From Microbulbifer sp. VAAF005 (GTDB lineage: Bacteria; Pseudomonadota; Gammaproteobacteria; Pseudomonadales; Cellvibrionaceae), in NCBI RefSeq assembly GCF_030012985.1, contig NZ_CP120233.1, positions 1-64,000 of the forward strand: DNA of 64,000 bases, read 5' to 3'. Made by a program: the position numbers and the translations under genes. This document shows, in pieces, positions 33,640 through 43,792 of the stretch. Under the pieces are notes generated by a model. The model worked only from the letters and a program-made list of their open reading frames with translations, was not told where the DNA came from and ran no database searches. The number at the start of each line of letters is the position of its first letter. Position 1 is the stretch's first letter.

Positions 33640-33732
33640 ATTTGGTACTACGGAATTGTGACTGCTGACCGGATGTTGTTCTTTTAACTACATTGGTGAA
33701 GGGCGGTAGCAGAAAATTTCAGGGGGAGCGCA

Positions 33733-34974
33733 GTGTCGCAAAGAAGAGTTGTTGTAACCGGAATGGGAGTCGTTAGCCCGTTAGGTAACACCCTAGAGGA
33801 TACTTGGTCTGGGGTGCTACAGGGAGCTAATGGCGCTGCTCCGATTGATACATTTGATGTTTCGGCTTTTTCAACCCGCTTCGCAGCTACTGTAAAAAAC
33901 TTTGATCCCACGCCATACATGCCCGCAAAAGAAGCGCGCAAGATGGATACTTTTTTGCAGTATGGATTGGTTGCTGGTATTCAGGCAATGCAAGATAGTG
34001 GCCTGGATGTAACTGAAGAACTCGGCCCGCGGGTGGGCACTTGTATCGGCTCAGGCATGGGCGGCATCATGGCGATCGAAGACAATTCATTGCTGATTGC
34101 TGAAAAAGGTCCCCGCCGTGTATCACCTTTCTTTGTGCCTGGCGCCATTATTAATATGGTTGCGGGTAACCTTTCAATTAAGTATGGCCTCAAAGGCCCC
34201 AATCTCGCAGTGACAACCGCTTGTACCACTGGGACTCACGCGATTGGTCTCGGTGTCCGTGCGATTCAGCACGGTGATGCCGATGTGATGGTATGTGGTG
34301 GTGCAGAAATGGTTACCACCCCGGTAGGGCTCGGCGGTTTCTGTGCTGCCAGGGCATTGTCTACCCGCAATGATGATCCGCAATCTGCCAGTCGCCCCTG
34401 GGATAAAGACCGCGATGGTTTTGTACTGGGTGAGGGTTCAGCTGTACTCGTATTGGAGGAGTACGAAAGCGCGAAAGCTCGCGGAGCCAAGATTTATGCG
34501 GAAGTTGCCGGCTTTGGTATGAGTGGCGATGCTTACCATATGACGTCTCCACCGGAAGATGGTGCTGGTGCTGCACTCTCAATGGAAAATGCTTTGAGAG
34601 ATTCGGGCATGAACCCCAGTGACATCCAGTATATCAACGCCCATGGTACTTCTACGGTACTGGGAGATAAGGCTGAGATTTTAGCTGTTAAAAAAGTATT
34701 CGGTGGGGCGACGGACTCACTTGCCGTGAGCTCAACCAAGTCAATGACCGGCCATCTGTTGGGAGCTGCTGGTGCTATTGAGGCAGTTTTCTCGATCATG
34801 TCGCTGCGTGACCAGGTTGCGCCTCCCACTATTAATCTCTTCTCCCCGGATGAGGCCTGTGAAGGTATTAACTTGGTGCCTCAAGAGGCCCAGTCAATGG
34901 CGATTAATGCAGTCCTATCCAACTCCTTTGGTTTCGGTGGCACCAACGGGTCACTGATATTCAAGCGAGTCTGA
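33733..34974 (+). CDS. fabF: 3-oxoacyl-ACP synthase II FabF
   Basis: 413 residues of the elongating condensing enzyme. Catalytic Cys in [12 protein letters not shown] (near residue 164), His in [11 protein letters not shown] (about 303) and His in [11 protein letters not shown] (about 340), Lys in [11 protein letters not shown] start at 33733 with AGGGGGAG upstream. Standard position after acpP. Confidence 0.98.
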   Translation: MSQRRVVVTGMGVVSPLGNTLEDTWSGVLQGANGAAPIDTFDVSAFSTRFAATVKNFDPTPYMPAKEARKMDTFLQYGLVAGIQAMQDSGLDVTEELGPRVGTCIGSGMGGIMAIEDNSLLIAEKGPRRVSPFFVPGAIINMVAGNLSIKYGLKGPNLAVTTACTTGTHAIGLGVRAIQHGDADVMVCGGAEMVTTPVGLGGFCAARALSTRNDDPQSASRPWDKDRDGFVLGEGSAVLVLEEYESAKARGAKIYAEVAGFGMSGDAYHMTSPPEDGAGAALSMENALRDSGMNPSDIQYINAHGTSTVLGDKAEILAVKKVFGGATDSLAVSSTKSMTGHLLGAAGAIEAVFSIMSLRDQVAPPTINLFSPDEACEGINLVPQEAQSMAINAVLSNSFGFGGTNGSLIFKRV

Positions 34975-34977
34975 TCC

Positions 34978-35002
34978 CCGTGCCCACCGCGAGGTGGGCA
35001 CG
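34978..35002 (+). terminator. Hairpin between fabF and pabC
   Basis: CGTGCCCACC and GGTGGGCACG form a 10-bp stem with loop GCGA just after the fabF stop, but no T run follows. It may be a processing or pausing hairpin rather than a full terminator, since pabC is 20 bases downstream. Confidence 0.5.
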
Positions 35003-35019
35003 CCTGCCTTGGGAGCTCC

Positions 35020-35790
35020 ATGTACCAGTTACCTCAAATGTACTTTCGGGGGCTGGCCGTTGATCAGTTGCCAGATGATGCTGATTACTCGGGTGGAATC
35101 CTCGAAACAATGCGCTGTCACAACAAAGGTCTACCGCTTTGGTCTTTCCACCGCGCTCGCCTGGAGCGTTCGGGAGTGTTGGATGAGGCCTGTCTGGGAG
35201 AAATTGAGCAGTCGACGTTAAAATTGACAGCCGGCTGTCGCTCGCCTGAGGCGATTGCGCGCCTGCGTGTTGGCAGTGTGCGCGGGCAGCAATGTTGGGA
35301 TTTGGTGCTGCGGCCGCTGATTGAAACTGCTGAGGGGCAGGTGGGCACTAGCCTTTTCCCTTGTTCGACGAGCTTGCCGGTCGGTAGTAATTCGAACCAG
35401 GGCTGCAAAACTTTACTCCGTAACCGATATAATGCGGCAAAAGCAGAGCTGCCGGTGGGTCAATTTCTCGATGGATTGATGCTGGATTCGGCGGGAAGGG
35501 TCATCGAAACCCTGCGCTGTAATATCCTGGCCCGATTTGGTGGGAAGTGGATGACTCCATCCCTGCACCGATGTGGTGTTCATGGTGTGATGCGGCAGTG
35601 GCTCTCGAGCCATATCCACTGGCAAGAGGAAGACATGGGGCTTTCCGAGCTCTGTGAGGCCGATGAACTGGCTCTCTGCAACAGTGTTCGAGGTGTATTA
35701 CCGGTGGTAGAGGTAATCGGTTACAGAAATTGGCCTGTGGGTGCCGAGACCCGCAAGCTACAGAAGCTGATATTGGATAAATTGTGGTGA
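35020..35790 (+). CDS. pabC: Aminodeoxychorismate lyase PabC
   Basis: PLP-dependent class IV enzyme that releases 4-aminobenzoate for folate. 256 residues; GGILETMRCHNKGLPLWSFH, with the branch residues of the family, and GCKTLLRNRYNAAKAEL holding the PLP Lys (about residue 129, aligned with KxxNRLxxVLA). The C-terminal IETLRCNILARF fits. Overlaps mltG by 4 bases. Partner of PabB (58221 to 59551 in this window). Confidence 0.88.
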   Translation: MYQLPQMYFRGLAVDQLPDDADYSGGILETMRCHNKGLPLWSFHRARLERSGVLDEACLGEIEQSTLKLTAGCRSPEAIARLRVGSVRGQQCWDLVLRPLIETAEGQVGTSLFPCSTSLPVGSNSNQGCKTLLRNRYNAAKAELPVGQFLDGLMLDSAGRVIETLRCNILARFGGKWMTPSLHRCGVHGVMRQWLSSHIHWQEEDMGLSELCEADELALCNSVRGVLPVVEVIGYRNWPVGAETRKLQKLILDKLW

Positions 35791-36849
35791 AGAAAAAGCA
35801 AGCGAGTTTCGCTTGGAGAGTGTTGAAACTGTTATTTGGTGGGCTGGTATTAGCCTGCTTGGTTGCAGTTGCCTCTCTATACGTGGCAAAGGAAGCCTTG
35901 GAATCCCCCTGCCGATTGCACAAGATGGGCTTACGCTTCAGGTGGAAAAGGGCGGAAGTTTGTCCCGGACGCTGCGAAGCTTGCAGGGCGAAGGGGTAAT
36001 CCAGTGGCCGCAAATACTCCTCGCCTATGCCTATTGGGAGGGCACAACAGAAATCCATTCCGGCGAGTATTTAGTTCCCTTTGGCAGTAACGCGCGGGAC
36101 TTGATTGCGCGCCTGAATCGCGGTGAAGTTACCCGCTATCGCATTACGCTATTAGAGGGTTGGACTTTTCGCCAGGCGCTGCGACAAATCCGCTCCGGTG
36201 ACAGAATCGTTCAGTCCGAAGAGGGAAGCAATGTCAGTGCCGCTGCCCGGGCCTTGGGTTTAAAGGAAGATGAGGTCGAGGGCTGGATTTTTCCGGATAC
36301 TTACGTCTATCGGTCCGGTACCACAGATATTGAACTGCTGCGCCAGGCCTATGATCGGATGCAGAAAGTACTGGATGAGGAGTGGCAATCAAAAGGGGAT
36401 GATCTGCCCTATAAGTCGCCCTATGAAGCCTTAATCATGGCTTCAATTATCGAGAAAGAGACAGGGCAGCCATCGGAGCGCAGTGAAATAGCCGGTGTTT
36501 TTGTACGCCGGCTCAATAAAGGCATGCGCTTGCAGACCGACCCCACCGTAATTTATGGCTTGGGTGAGGACTTTGATGGAAATCTGACCCGTACTCACTT
36601 GCGCCAAGCAACACCTTATAATACTTACGTTATTAATGGCCTTCCCCCACGCCGATTGCCCTGCCTGGGCGAGCGGCAATTCGGGCCGCTTTAAATCCGA
36701 AGCCCGGCAAGAGCTTATATTTTGTTGGTAAAGGGGATGGATCTCATCATTTCTCAGCGACTCTGACAGAGCACAACCGTGCGGTGCGGGAGTATCAGCT
36801 GAAAAGGCGCGCGGATTACCGCTCGAGCCCGGCAAAAGGAAAAAATTAG
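35787..36849 (+). CDS. mltG: Endolytic transglycosylase MltG, with two frameshifts in C5 runs
   Basis: Inner-membrane lytic transglycosylase that cuts nascent glycan strands. Three open segments in different frames together make one MltG of 354 residues: [20 protein letters not shown] (cytoplasmic start plus TM), then residues from [18 protein letters not shown] to [10 protein letters not shown], then [20 protein letters not shown] and [20 protein letters not shown]. The breaks lie at the C5 runs 35905-35909 and 36644-36648; adding one C to each restores the family sequence. The catalytic Glu is in SIIEKETG. Both errors are same-type homopolymer losses, so consensus error is likely and the gene is probably intact. 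GTG start overlaps pabC; tmk GTG overlaps the stop by 1 base. Confidence 0.85.
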
Positions 36850-37469
36850 TGTCGCACGGCAAGTTCATCACCCTCGAGGGGGTAGAGGGGGTGGGGAAAT
36901 CTACCAACTTACTCTTCATCACCGAGTGGCTCAAAAAGCACAATATTAACTTTATCCAAACGCGGGAGCCGGGAGGCACCCCATTGGCAGAACAGCTGCG
37001 AGAGCTGTTATTGGCCAAACGGGATGAATCCGTTGATCCCACGGCGGAATTATTGATGGTGTTTGCCGCCCGCGCGCAACACCTGTCTCAGGTTATACTG
37101 CCCGCCTTAAAACGTGGGGATTGGGTGATCTGTGATCGCTTCACCGATGCTACCTATGCTTACCAAGGTGGCGGTCGCAGACTGGATCGACAATTGATCG
37201 AGCAGTTGGAGCAGACAGTTCAAGGAGATTTGCGCCCAGATAAAGTGCTTTTATTGGATCTCGACCCGGAAGTGGGGCTACAGCGAGCCGCGCGCACTGG
37301 GGAAGCGGATCGGTTTGAGAGTGAGCACCTGGAGTTTTTTCAGCGGGTGCGTGCGGCTTATCGCGATCGAGCTGAAGCTGCGCCTGCCCGTTACGCGGTT
37401 GTGGATGCCGGCCAATCTCTGGAACAGGTGCAGATGGATCTAGCCAAGCAATTGGAGCTGTTGCTTTAA
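36849..37469 (+). CDS. tmk: Thymidylate kinase
   Basis: Phosphorylates dTMP to dTDP. 206 residues; P-loop [28 protein letters not shown] (the dTMP-site segment), and [15 protein letters not shown], which holds the base-stacking and catalytic Arg region. GTG start overlapping mltG's stop. Operon with holB. Confidence 0.96.
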   Translation: MSHGKFITLEGVEGVGKSTNLLFITEWLKKHNINFIQTREPGGTPLAEQLRELLLAKRDESVDPTAELLMVFAARAQHLSQVILPALKRGDWVICDRFTDATYAYQGGGRRLDRQLIEQLEQTVQGDLRPDKVLLLDLDPEVGLQRAARTGEADRFESEHLEFFQRVRAAYRDRAEAAPARYAVVDAGQSLEQVQMDLAKQLELLL

Positions 37470-37516
37470 GCTATCTTGCCCCAGAATCTATTTTTAAATG
37501 ATAAGAATTGTGGCTG

Positions 37517-38542
37517 ATGTCTGTGCCTGAAACTTTTGAGTATAAATCGATACCGGTACCTCTTCCCTGGCACTCCGAGCAATGGCAGCGGTTGGGGTTG
37601 CAGTTGCAGGCGGGCCGCTGTCCGCACGCTTTGCTGCTGACTGGCCCAGAGGGGTTGGGGAAGCGACAATTCGCGGCTGCTTTTACGGCATTGGCCCTAT
37701 GTGAACAACCGAGAGCAGGTCAGGCCTGTGGAGAATGTAAGGATTGTCGGTTGTGGGTGGCTGGCTCGCATCCTGATTTCCTACAAGTTGAACCTGAAAA
37801 GCCCGGTGGTCCGCTGAAAGTGGAACAGATCCGTCAGCTGGGCAACTTTGTTTCCCACACCAGTGGGCGGGGCGGGGCGCGTCTGGTTTGTTTGTCGCCG
37901 GCGGAGGCGATGAATGTCAACGCAGCCAATGCCCTGTTGAAAAACCTGGAAGAGCCGGCACCCTCCGTTATCTTTGTGCTGATCACCGATGCCCCCACTG
38001 GCCTTTTGCCAACCATTCGAAGTCGCTGCCAAGCCATTACTTTTCCGTCTCCAACTGAAGAGATCGCGCTACAGTGGTTATACGCAAAGGGACTGGAGGA
38101 ACCGCTGGCGCAACGTGTCTTAACCCTGGCCGGTGGAGCGCCGTTATTGGCTGTTAAACTGGCTGAACCTGAATCGAGAGAAGTTCGCGAGCAGTTCTTT
38201 AAAGATCTGGTAGCTGTGGCACAGGGCGGGGCAAGTTCTGTCTCTACGGCGGGCCGTTGGGAGGCGCCCCCCAGCGGTGTTGAGCTGGTTCAATTGCTAC
38301 TTTTCTGGCAGCACTGGCTTGCCCAAATTGTTCAGATTCGCAGTTGTGATCTCACTGGGGATGCCCAGTTAATGGCACTATTACAGAGGCTGCCGGGGGA
38401 GGGCGAGCAAAGTTTACAGCCAGTATTTGCCTTCTATGATCATCTACTTCAGGCGCGCAAAGGGTTGCTGGGCACAGCTAACCCCAATCGTCGTTTGCTA
38501 CTGGAAGAATTATTTATTCGTTGGGCAAAGCTTTTTACTTAG
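37517..38542 (+). CDS. holB: DNA polymerase III delta prime subunit
   Basis: 341 residues from ATG at 37517. Clamp-loader AAA+ protein that, like E. coli HolB, has a modified P-loop (LLTGPEGLGKRQFA), a zinc-binding motif (CGECKDCRLW, preceded by a Cys at CEQPRAGQAC) and SRC motif (TIRSRCQAI). MNVNAANALLKNLEEP is the sensor/Walker B region (LEEP). Next to tmk and pilZ, the standard arrangement. Confidence 0.94.
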   Translation: MSVPETFEYKSIPVPLPWHSEQWQRLGLQLQAGRCPHALLLTGPEGLGKRQFAAAFTALALCEQPRAGQACGECKDCRLWVAGSHPDFLQVEPEKPGGPLKVEQIRQLGNFVSHTSGRGGARLVCLSPAEAMNVNAANALLKNLEEPAPSVIFVLITDAPTGLLPTIRSRCQAITFPSPTEEIALQWLYAKGLEEPLAQRVLTLAGGAPLLAVKLAEPESREVREQFFKDLVAVAQGGASSVSTAGRWEAPPSGVELVQLLLFWQHWLAQIVQIRSCDLTGDAQLMALLQRLPGEGEQSLQPVFAFYDHLLQARKGLLGTANPNRRLLLEELFIRWAKLFT

Positions 38543-38646
38543 GCGCCTTACGCAAATCGGGTAGGGTGATTGACGTTGCCTGGACACAGGCAGCGGGCTT
38601 AGATAAGTTAGCGCATCATTTAGAAATATAAACATTGAGGTTGTTC

Positions 38647-39000
38647 ATGAAAGCCATGGGAGGCGGTGCCCGCAACGGCATCCTGTCACTGAAAATCCAG
38701 GATAAATCTGTTCTTTACGCGGCCTATATGCCTTTTGTAAAAAATGGAGGCCTGTTTGTGAGCACCGATAAATCGTACAGCCTTGGCGATGAGGTTTTTC
38801 TACTCTTGAGCTTAATGGATGAGCCGGAAAAGATTCCGGTTGCCGGTAAAGTGATCTGGATTACCCCCAATGGTGCTCAAGGCAACCGCACTCCCGGAAT
38901 CGGAGTTCAGTTTGGCGATAAGGACAATATCGCGCAAAACAAGATTGAAACTCACTTGGCGGGAACCTTAGAATCCAGCCGCCCAACCCATACGTTGTAA
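38647..39000 (+). CDS. pilZ: Type IV pilus biogenesis protein PilZ
   Basis: 117 residues from ATG at 38647, GAGG 6 bases upstream. ARNGILSLKIQDKSVLYAAY, FVKNGGLFVSTDKSYSLGDE and DEPEKIPVAGKVIWITPNGA match Pseudomonas PilZ (PA2960 type) closely. It lacks the Arg-x-x-x-Arg c-di-GMP motif, as the pilus-type PilZ does, and probably works with PilB and FimX rather than binding c-di-GMP. holB-pilZ-tatD is the Pseudomonas arrangement. Confidence 0.93.
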   Translation: MKAMGGGARNGILSLKIQDKSVLYAAYMPFVKNGGLFVSTDKSYSLGDEVFLLLSLMDEPEKIPVAGKVIWITPNGAQGNRTPGIGVQFGDKDNIAQNKIETHLAGTLESSRPTHTL

Positions 39001-39007
39001 CTCTCTA

Positions 39008-39784
39008 ATGCTTGTTGATTCTCACTGTCACCTGGACAGACTTAAGCTCGATAAATTTGATGGCGATCTGGATGCTGTATTGGACCTGGCCCGCAGTCGC
39101 GGTGTTGGCAAGTTCCTCTGTGTCGGTATCAGTTTGGAAAACGCCGATGCGATTGTTGAAATCGCATCCCGCTACGAGGACGTAGTCTGTTCCGTTGGTG
39201 TGCACCCGCTGGATGTCGACTCTGGCATGGCGGATGTTGAGCGACTGATAGAAATGGCTAACCAGCCCAATGTTGTTGCATTGGGGGAGACAGGCCTGGA
39301 TTACTACTACAGCACTGACACCCAGGAAATCCAGCAGCAGAGCTTTATTGCACACCTGAGAGCGGCCGGGCAGGCAGAGCTTCCGGTTATTGTGCATACG
39401 AGAGATGCGCGGGAAGATACTATCGCTCTCATTAAAGAGCACGGTAATACCAATACCGCAGGTGTTCTGCACTGTTTTACCGAGAGCTGGGATATGGCCA
39501 AGGCTGCCCTGGATCTCAATTATTATATTTCTTTGTCCGGCATCGTGACCTTTAAAAATGCTGAGGAGCTGCGGGATGTCGCCCGCAGGCTGCCTTTGGA
39601 TCGGTTGCTCGTTGAGACTGACTCCCCTTATTTGGCTCCAGTGCCCTATCGGGGTAAGCCCAATATTCCGGCCTATGTGCGTGAAGTGGCAGAATTTATC
39701 GCTGATTTACGCGGTATTCCCTACGAAGATCTGGCCGAAATCACCTCAGAAAACTTTTTCAGATTATTCCCCCGGGCAGTTTGA
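39008..39784 (+). CDS. ycfH: TatD family DNase (YcfH)
   Basis: 258 residues of the metal-dependent TatD/YcfH hydrolase family. MLVDSHCHLDRL holds the first metal ligands (His-x-His), ALGETGLDYYY the conserved Glu, VHTRDA and HCFTES the others, and the catalytic ETDSPYLAP. Seven bases after pilZ and probably cotranscribed. Confidence 0.95.
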   Translation: MLVDSHCHLDRLKLDKFDGDLDAVLDLARSRGVGKFLCVGISLENADAIVEIASRYEDVVCSVGVHPLDVDSGMADVERLIEMANQPNVVALGETGLDYYYSTDTQEIQQQSFIAHLRAAGQAELPVIVHTRDAREDTIALIKEHGNTNTAGVLHCFTESWDMAKAALDLNYYISLSGIVTFKNAEELRDVARRLPLDRLLVETDSPYLAPVPYRGKPNIPAYVREVAEFIADLRGIPYEDLAEITSENFFRLFPRAV

Positions 39785-39808
39785 TCCGGGTCTATTGGAT
39801 GTTCCCCT

Positions 39809-40435
39809 ATGATGAAGCAGCAGTTGCAAGTCATGCTGACTCTGCAAGACCAGATTAATACAGTAGTAAATGAAAACTGGCGTGAGCAAAACTTTGCCTG
39901 GTACCGCGCTATTTGGGTAGAAAGTGCAGAGTTGTTAGACCATTACGGTTGGAAGTGGTGGAAGAAGCAACTTCCAGAAATGGATCAGGTGAAGCTTGAA
40001 TTGGTGGATATCTGGCATTTCGGTTTGAGCCTTGAATTGCAAAAAGGCTCTCCGCAGGAAGTGGCTGAGATCATGCTTAAGGAGTTTGCCGGTTCCGAGC
40101 ATACGGCGGGTGATTTCCGTGAAAACCTCGAGTCTTTCACCTTGAACACCCTGGCCACCAAACAGTTTGATGTTGCTGGCTTTGCTCAACTATTGGCCGA
40201 TGCAGAAATGTCTTTTGCTGAGTTGTACCAGCGATATGTTGGTAAAAATGTACTCAACCGATTCCGTCAGGATAACGGCTACAAAGATGGCAGCTATGTA
40301 AAAAACTGGGCGGGCCGTGAAGACAATGAACACCTAGCGGAAATTGCCGGACTTTTGGACTCATCTGCTGCTGATTACAGTGACCAGGTTTACAAGGCAC
40401 TGCAGACGCGTTACCGGGAATTGGCGCTGACATAA
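39809..40435 (+). CDS. Dimeric dUTP diphosphatase-like (all-alpha NTP pyrophosphatase)
   Basis: 208 residues. WYRAIWVESAELLDHYGWKW and VKLELVDIWHFGLSLELQ contain the Glu-x-x-Glu ... Glu-x-x-Asp metal-binding pattern of the dimeric dUTPase/MazG-like superfamily, which hydrolyses dUTP to dUMP. Later helices include NVLNRFRQDNGYKDGSYVKN. It resembles bacterial dUTPase of the type seen in Campylobacter and phages, so it could complement or replace the trimeric Dut. Two Met codons at the start; either may be used. Confidence 0.8.
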   Translation: MMKQQLQVMLTLQDQINTVVNENWREQNFAWYRAIWVESAELLDHYGWKWWKKQLPEMDQVKLELVDIWHFGLSLELQKGSPQEVAEIMLKEFAGSEHTAGDFRENLESFTLNTLATKQFDVAGFAQLLADAEMSFAELYQRYVGKNVLNRFRQDNGYKDGSYVKNWAGREDNEHLAEIAGLLDSSAADYSDQVYKALQTRYRELALT

Positions 40436-40532
40436 TCACTCGCAAAGAGTGTCCAATACAGTCTGAGAGGTTTTGTCATACAAATTGAGCCGCTATTTCG
40501 CTTGTGTAAGATGAAATTTACTCGCGAGGCCC

Positions 40533-40538
40533 TATAAT
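40533..40538 (+). promoter_or_regulatory. Consensus -10 element before mdh
   Basis: TATAAT at 40533-40538, 31 bases before the GTG of mdh with GAGGGAGAA between. A clear -35 is not seen (GATGAA at 17-bp spacing is weak). The strong -10 and the optimised codons of mdh suggest high expression. Confidence 0.5.
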
Positions 40539-40568
40539 GCGGCCGCTTACAAACGAGGGAGAACTATC

Positions 40569-41549
40569 GTGAAAGCACCTGTACGTGTTGCTGTTACCGG
40601 CGCTGCCGGTCAGATTAGCTATTCGTTGCTGTTCCGCATCGCCTCTGGCGAAATGCTGGGCAAAGATCAGCCGGTTATTCTGCAATTGCTGGAAATCACT
40701 CCGGCATTGGAAGCGCTGAAAGGCGTTGCTATGGAGCTTGAAGACTGCGCTTTCCCGCTGCTCGCGGGTATCGTTCAGTCCGATGATGCTACTGTTGCGT
40801 TCAAAGATGCAGATTACGCTTTGCTGGTAGGCGCGCGTCCCCGTGGACCGGGTATGGAGCGTAAGGACCTGCTGGAAGCTAACGCTGCTATCTTCTCTGC
40901 ACAGGGTAAAGCCCTGAACGACGTTGCTTCTCGTAACGTAAAAGTACTGGTTGTTGGCAACCCGGCTAACACCAATGCCCTGATCGCTCAGCGTAATGCG
41001 CCAGACCTGGACCCGCGTAACTTCACCGCGATGACCCGTCTGGATCACAACCGCGCTCTGTCTCAGCTGGCAAACAAAACTGATTCCAGCGTTAACGACA
41101 TCACCCATATGACCATTTGGGGCAACCACTCTTCCACTCAGTACCCAGACCTGCACCAAGTGAAGGTTTCCGGTGCTGCAGCCATGGATAAAGTGGAGCA
41201 GGAATGGTACGAAAACGACTTCATCCCGACTGTTCAACAGCGCGGTGCAGCTATCATCAAGGCGCGCGGTGCTTCCTCTGCGGCTTCCGCTGCCAACGCT
41301 GCCATCGACCATATGCGCGATTGGGCTCTGGGCACCGCTGAAGGTGACTGGACCAGCATGGCTGTATTCAGCGATGGTTCTTACGGTATTCAGGAAGGCC
41401 TGATTTACTCTTTCCCTTGCACTTGCAAAGACGGCGACTGGGAAATTGTTCAAGGCGTTGACATCAACGACTTCTCCCGCGAGAAAATGTCTGCTACCGA
41501 GCAGGAGCTGGCGGAAGAGCGTGATGCAGTAGCACACCTGCTGCCGTAA
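40569..41549 (+). CDS. mdh: Malate dehydrogenase
   Basis: TCA-cycle enzyme interconverting malate and oxaloacetate. 326 residues of the MDH group with NAD loop [20 protein letters not shown], the substrate-binding Arg in [32 protein letters not shown], catalytic [10 protein letters not shown] and the active-site His in [16 protein letters not shown] start with GAGGGAGAA upstream. Codon usage is strongly biased to preferred codons, as expected for a highly expressed gene. Monocistronic, bounded by a terminator. Confidence 0.97.
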   Translation: MKAPVRVAVTGAAGQISYSLLFRIASGEMLGKDQPVILQLLEITPALEALKGVAMELEDCAFPLLAGIVQSDDATVAFKDADYALLVGARPRGPGMERKDLLEANAAIFSAQGKALNDVASRNVKVLVVGNPANTNALIAQRNAPDLDPRNFTAMTRLDHNRALSQLANKTDSSVNDITHMTIWGNHSSTQYPDLHQVKVSGAAAMDKVEQEWYENDFIPTVQQRGAAIIKARGASSAASAANAAIDHMRDWALGTAEGDWTSMAVFSDGSYGIQEGLIYSFPCTCKDGDWEIVQGVDINDFSREKMSATEQELAEERDAVAHLLP

Positions 41550-41591
41550 TAGGGAGTGATAGGTCCCAGGCCTTGGCCGCAGACCTCTCCC

Positions 41592-41621
41592 AAAAACCCA
41601 CACTATGGTGTGGGTTTTTTT
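41592..41621 (+). terminator. Terminator after mdh
   Basis: AAAAACCCACAC TAT GGTGTGGGTTTTTTT at 41592-41621, a stem of CCCACAC/GTGTGGG with A tract upstream and T tract downstream. Bidirectional by design. 42 bases after the mdh stop. Confidence 0.9.
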
Positions 41622-41738
41622 ATGCTTGAATTTTGTAAACCCCGGCCCGGACCAGGAAACTTTCACGGTCAGTATCTTCGTGTGAGCTGCCGCCATCGGC
41701 ACTACACTGATTTTATATATCTGCCGGATGTCCCTGCT

Positions 41739-42260
41739 ATGGTCACTGAAGTTGGCCGCAACACCGCCCGTTGCGCCTGTATCCTGCTGCAGCCTAACCA
41801 GTCCCTGTCCCTCTCCGGTAATCTGTGGGTGTTTTTCTCCTTGGTTGGGGTATCCCTTGGAATCAGCCTCGCTTTTGCGATGGCGGGAGCCTGGATGATT
41901 CTTCCCTTTGCCGGGCTTGAAATGATCCTGCTAGGCATCCTGTTTACCTACGTGTACCTCGAAGGGACCCGCAGAGAAGTAATACGCATCAATGAGGAGT
42001 TGGTAATTCTGGATTGCTGTAAGGGTTTCAGGCAGCAAACGGTGTATCACCGGGAGTTCGCCCGCGATAAGTTGGCAGTACTCGTAAGGATGGGGAGTAG
42101 TGCTACCGAAATGGCTTCGGTAAACTTTAGTGGTCCTGAGGGGTGCCTTGAAGTCGGGGAGTTCCTCACCGAGGCTGAAAAGGCGGAGCTGGTGCAGAAG
42201 TTAGGTCGTTTTGGCATTTGTGCCAGGAAAGAGAAAGAGTTTCGTCTGCAGCAGTTCTGA
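41739..42260 (+). CDS. DUF2244 membrane protein
   Basis: 173 residues from the ATG at 41739. Conserved CILLQPNQSLSLSGNLWVFFS is the hallmark of DUF2244, followed by two TM segments (FFSLVGVSLGISLAFAMAGAW; LPFAGLEMILLGILFTYVY) and a soluble C-terminal part with EVGEFLTEAEKAELVQKL. Function not known; in Pseudomonas-type and alpha relatives it is found beside cytochrome oxidase genes, but not here. An ORF extension upstream to 41556 overlaps the mdh terminator and is not used. Confidence 0.8.
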   Translation: MVTEVGRNTARCACILLQPNQSLSLSGNLWVFFSLVGVSLGISLAFAMAGAWMILPFAGLEMILLGILFTYVYLEGTRREVIRINEELVILDCCKGFRQQTVYHREFARDKLAVLVRMGSSATEMASVNFSGPEGCLEVGEFLTEAEKAELVQKLGRFGICARKEKEFRLQQF

Positions 42261-42343
42261 TTTCTCTATAGAACTGGCGTCTCGTTTGTTTCTTTTCGCT
42301 ATAATCCCCGCTTTACTCTTAACTGTTCCACAGGGGATATCAG

Positions 42344-42820
42344 ATGGCTTTTCCGAAGATCGGTAATTTGGCTCCGGCTTTTACGCTGACCAACCAAAGT
42401 GGCGAGAAAGTGTCACTTAAGGATTTTCGTGACAAAAGTAATGTCGTCCTCTACTTTTACCCGAAAGCACTTACCCCCGGTTGTACCACTCAGGCATGTG
42501 GGATTCGCGATAGTGCGGCTGAATTTAAAAAAGCCAATACTGTTGTGTTGGGGGTGAGCCCGGATCCAGAAGCAAAGTTGCAGCGCTTTATCGACAAGCA
42601 CGAACTGAATTTTGATTTGCTATCTGATGAAGAACACAAGATTGCTGATAAATATGGCTGCTGGGGCTTGAAGAAATTTATGGGCAAGGAGTACATGGGG
42701 CTTCTGCGAACAACTTTTATTATCGATAAGAGTGGGCGCCTTCGCCATATTATCGACAAAGTTAAAACCAAGACCCATGACACTGATGTTTTGAATTGGA
42801 TTGGCGAGAACCTGGATTAA
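42344..42820 (+). CDS. bcp: Thioredoxin-dependent thiol peroxidase Bcp
   Basis: Peroxiredoxin Q reducing hydroperoxides. 158 residues; the peroxidatic Cys in TPGCTTQACGIRD (the Thr-x-x-Cys) with the resolving Cys four residues later as in E. coli Bcp. FPKIGNLAPAFTLTNQSGEK is the start. TATAAT at 42300-42305 gives a -10 element. No recognised OxyR box. Confidence 0.95.
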   Translation: MAFPKIGNLAPAFTLTNQSGEKVSLKDFRDKSNVVLYFYPKALTPGCTTQACGIRDSAAEFKKANTVVLGVSPDPEAKLQRFIDKHELNFDLLSDEEHKIADKYGCWGLKKFMGKEYMGLLRTTFIIDKSGRLRHIIDKVKTKTHDTDVLNWIGENLD

Positions 42821-43236
42821 TTGCCAGACTCTGAGGGGCGGGGCTGGACTGGTGCTTGGTCTGCTGTAGCTCCTACCTTTCGGACTCAAAGGCGACACGT
42901 GGGTACCGAAAGTAAGTATTTTTGGCCCTTGGTACACAATAAGATGAAAAAAAGCACTGTCGCCCCTTGCTTTCTTAATTCTTGGTCTATACTGGCAGTT
43001 GTAAAGGAAAGGTGCGCCGGCTAGAGAGAGTCTCTCTGCGGGAATTGCCGGAGCGGTTAGTTTAAAAATTGTACATCTCTGTGAAGGATTCGATGTCTGT
43101 TTTTTGGTGCATCCCGCATCATGTAGTCGTCCGCCGAAGTTGATGTTGTGTTGGTGTGGGCAGGGGCAACCGGGATTCGCTGGATGCGGACATAGAAAAA
43201 TAACTGCGGCTCACGGAACTCAATAGGAGCAGCTCG
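42821..43236. other. Intergenic stretch, bcp to AraC-like remnant
   Basis: No credible gene. A possible ORF at 42821-43024 (67 residues) starts within the bcp stop context and is low-complexity without family features. There is an AATAGGAGC ribosome-binding site just before the AraC-like ATG at 43237. No repeat or RNA structure of note. Confidence 0.45.
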
Positions 43237-43681
43237 ATGAACCATACTCAGCCCGACCAGACTTCGCTCTCTGAAGACAAATCACTTCAGCAGGCCAGAA
43301 TATCCGGAGACCCGAATATTCTCGACCAGCTGCTGGCCCCCCGAAGCAACCAGTTTTGGTATTGCCGCACGGGTAATAGATGTGCTGGAGCAGCGTATCG
43401 GTAAGGCCTCTCTCGCTATTCGCCCGGTAGCGTCCGACCTAAGTATGTCCACCCGGACTCTGCAACGCCGGTTGCAGGAACACAACCTCAGTTTTGCATC
43501 TTTACGTGACCACGTTCGTTTTCGTCACGCGGTGCATTTCCTCAAAGATACTGCGCTGAGCGTTGATGGAATCTCACGAATTCTCGACTTCTCTGATCGA
43601 ACCAGTTTTACCAGCGCGTTCAAACGCTGGACCGGGATGTCTCCCACTGGCTACCGCCGGCAGGTCCGCCAGAGGTTCTGA
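43237..43681 (+). pseudogene. AraC-type DNA-binding domain protein, frameshifted at a C6 run
   Basis: Starts with AGGAGC 6 bases upstream of ATG (MNHTQPDQTSLSEDKSLQQA ... LLAP), then the frame changes at the C6 run 43337-43342, continuing EATSFGIAARVIDVLEQRI and the classic C-terminal AraC domain: IRPVASDLSMSTRTLQRRLQ, HNLSFASLRDHVRFRHAV, then LDFSDRTSFTSAFKRWTG and GYRRQVRQ. One C fewer would join both parts to 147 residues. Only the DNA-binding half is present; full AraC-N regulators are about 330 residues, so the ligand domain is missing. Either a remnant or a small regulator; the shift could be a consensus error. Confidence 0.65.
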
Positions 43682-43792
43682 GTGTGGATTGGTTTGGCCG
43701 GTCTCTACGGGATCGGCCCAATCCGTTGCCTCCGCGGGGCAAACCCGTTAGAGTTGGCGGCAATTTAATAGGCTGACTCTTTGAGGTTTTGC

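Noticed and set aside
40518..41702. Minus-strand open frame of 394 codons
   Set aside because: Antisense to mdh, explained by the highly biased codons of that gene; no recognisable protein features.
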